Assembly: GCF_014192715.1 (NCBI RefSeq)
Contig: NZ_JACHYH010000003.1
Location: forward strand, 1-64,000
Length of the DNA: 64,000 nucleotides
Direction: 5' to 3'
Origin: Luteibacter sp. Sphag1AF
Lineage (GTDB): Bacteria; Pseudomonadota; Gammaproteobacteria; Xanthomonadales; Rhodanobacteraceae
Shown in pieces: positions 63,212 to 64,000 of the stretch; within the stretch, counting starts at the first letter, position 1, and every line of letters starts with the position of its first letter. The notes beneath the pieces are model-generated. The model saw only the letters and a list, made by a program, of their open reading frames with translations. It did not search any database and had not been told where the DNA came from. Both the position numbers and the translations under genes were made by a program.

Positions 63212-64000
63212 ATGCGCGCACCCTTTCGCTACCTGCTTCCTGTCGGTCTTCTCTGGATGTGTGCCCACGCAGCTGCCGCCGACGCGCCGCTGGGCGTGAC
63301 GTCACGCTGGGCCATCGGGCAGGAAGGTGGCTGGGACTACCTGAACTTCGACGCTGTACAGCATCAGCTTTATGTCAGCCGGGCTGATCGTGTGCTGGTG
63401 CTGGATGTGGATAGCCACACCATCAAGGGCGTGATCGCCGGTACGGCCGGCGTGCATGGCATCGCGTTGTCTGACGACCGCCATGAGGGCTATACCAGCA
63501 ATGGCAAAGCCTCATCGGTAACGGTATTCGACCGCCGTACGCTGAAGACGCTGGCGACCATCGGCGGCACGGGCAAGAACCCCGATGCCATCGTCTACCA
63601 CCCGGCAAGCCACTCGTTGTTTACTTTCAACGGCGCAAGTCACGATGCCAGTGTGATCGACGTGACCGCCCGCAAGGTGGTTGCCACGATTCCGCTGCCG
63701 GGCAAGCCCGAGTTCGCCGTCACCGATGACCATGGGCACCTGTTCGCGAACATCGAAGATAAGGCGCAGCTCGTGGACATCGACATCGCATCCGGAAAGG
63801 TGGCGCACATCTGGTCACTGGCACCGTGCCAATCGCCCAGCGGGTTGGCTATCGACAAGGCGAATGAGCGGCTGTTTTCCGTGTGCGACAACAAAGTCAT
63901 GACGGTACTGGACGGCACGCGCGGCAAGGTGGTTGCGTCAGTGGCGATTGGCGAGGGCCCCGATGCTGTGGCATTTGATGCGGCGACGCGCACTGCGTAC
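63212..64000 (+). CDS. YncE-like beta-propeller protein (partial, runs off the end)
   Basis: 263 codons are present before the window ends. A signal peptide (about 23 residues, ...LLWMCAHAAAA) is followed by propeller repeats such as VLVLDVDSHTIKGVI, V-T-V-F-D-R-R-T-L-K-T-L-A-T-I-G, and K-V-V-A-S-V-A-I-G-E-G-P-D-A-V-A-F-D. These match YncE-type periplasmic seven-bladed propellers. ATG 63212 starts the signal peptide. Divergent from the efflux operon across 143 bases, so the two may share control. Function unknown. Confidence 0.85.
   Translation, partial: MRAPFRYLLPVGLLWMCAHAAAADAPLGVTSRWAIGQEGGWDYLNFDAVQHQLYVSRADRVLVLDVDSHTIKGVIAGTAGVHGIALSDDRHEGYTSNGKASSVTVFDRRTLKTLATIGGTGKNPDAIVYHPASHSLFTFNGASHDASVIDVTARKVVATIPLPGKPEFAVTDDHGHLFANIEDKAQLVDIDIASGKVAHIWSLAPCQSPSGLAIDKANERLFSVCDNKVMTVLDGTRGKVVASVAIGEGPDAVAFDAATRTAY

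Overview
The window reads as a chromosomal segment of a GC-rich gammaproteobacterium of the Xanthomonadales, most likely the Rhodanobacteraceae (Luteibacter/Dyella/Rhodanobacter type). This rests on the Chp/Pil chemosensory cluster running into gshB and a TonB-like gene, a Xanthomonas-type H-NS protein, QmcA plus NfeD, hemP, and several one-residue-shifted but canonical housekeeping proteins. It is an inference from gene content and order; no database search was possible. Almost every base is coding, and many genes overlap by 4 or 8 bases, so most of the window is organised in operons.

Layout: 1-93 is the right end of an IS3-family insertion sequence, followed by four short unrecognised genes (160-1470). 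On the minus strand follow a zinc-knuckle-like microprotein, an AAG-type DNA-3-methyladenine glycosylase, tRNA-Thr(CGT), ispH, and the lspA-ileS-ribF-murJ block that is conserved in proteobacteria, ending divergently from rpsT. Then come rimI-holD-pssA (minus), a DUF4124 protein, proS and an H-NS gene (plus), and a membrane block thrE-nfeD-qmcA (minus).

The region 17801-28047 is the most distinctive part. It is one minus-strand array: RND-type periplasmic adaptor, one MacB-like ATPase, four MacB/FtsX-like permeases arranged as two related A-B pairs, then an NtrC-family sigma-54 response regulator and its NtrY-like histidine kinase. A consensus sigma-54 promoter (TGGCACG-N4-TTGCT) sits 45 bases upstream of the adaptor start, with a perfect 24-bp palindrome about 60 bases further upstream in the position of an enhancer. 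The array therefore looks like a self-contained, sensor-switched export or envelope-stress system with a duplicated permease heterodimer.

Next are an unknown gene, Fur-controlled hemP, and the twitching-motility chemosensory operon pilG-pilH-pilI-pilJ-chpA-chpB-chpC. It has no pilK methyltransferase, and its CheB-like ChpB has alanine where the catalytic serine should be, which suggests that the methylation arm has been lost. gshB and a TonB-like gene, algH-ruvX-pyrB, a 591-residue lipoprotein of unknown function, a BON-domain protein, the pilus retraction motors pilT and pilU, and proC-yggT-DUF4426 follow.

The last part holds an intermembrane lipid transport operon with PqiA split into two genes plus PqiB and PqiC (minus), a redox-competent CnoX thioredoxin and a DUF4442 hotdog protein (plus), a three-gene RND efflux operon with lipoprotein adaptor and outer-membrane factor (minus), and a divergent YncE-like beta-propeller gene that runs off the end. 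No CRISPR array, rRNA, prophage or replication origin was seen. The only gene-free stretch longer than 300 bases is 41082-41395 between pilG and gshB.
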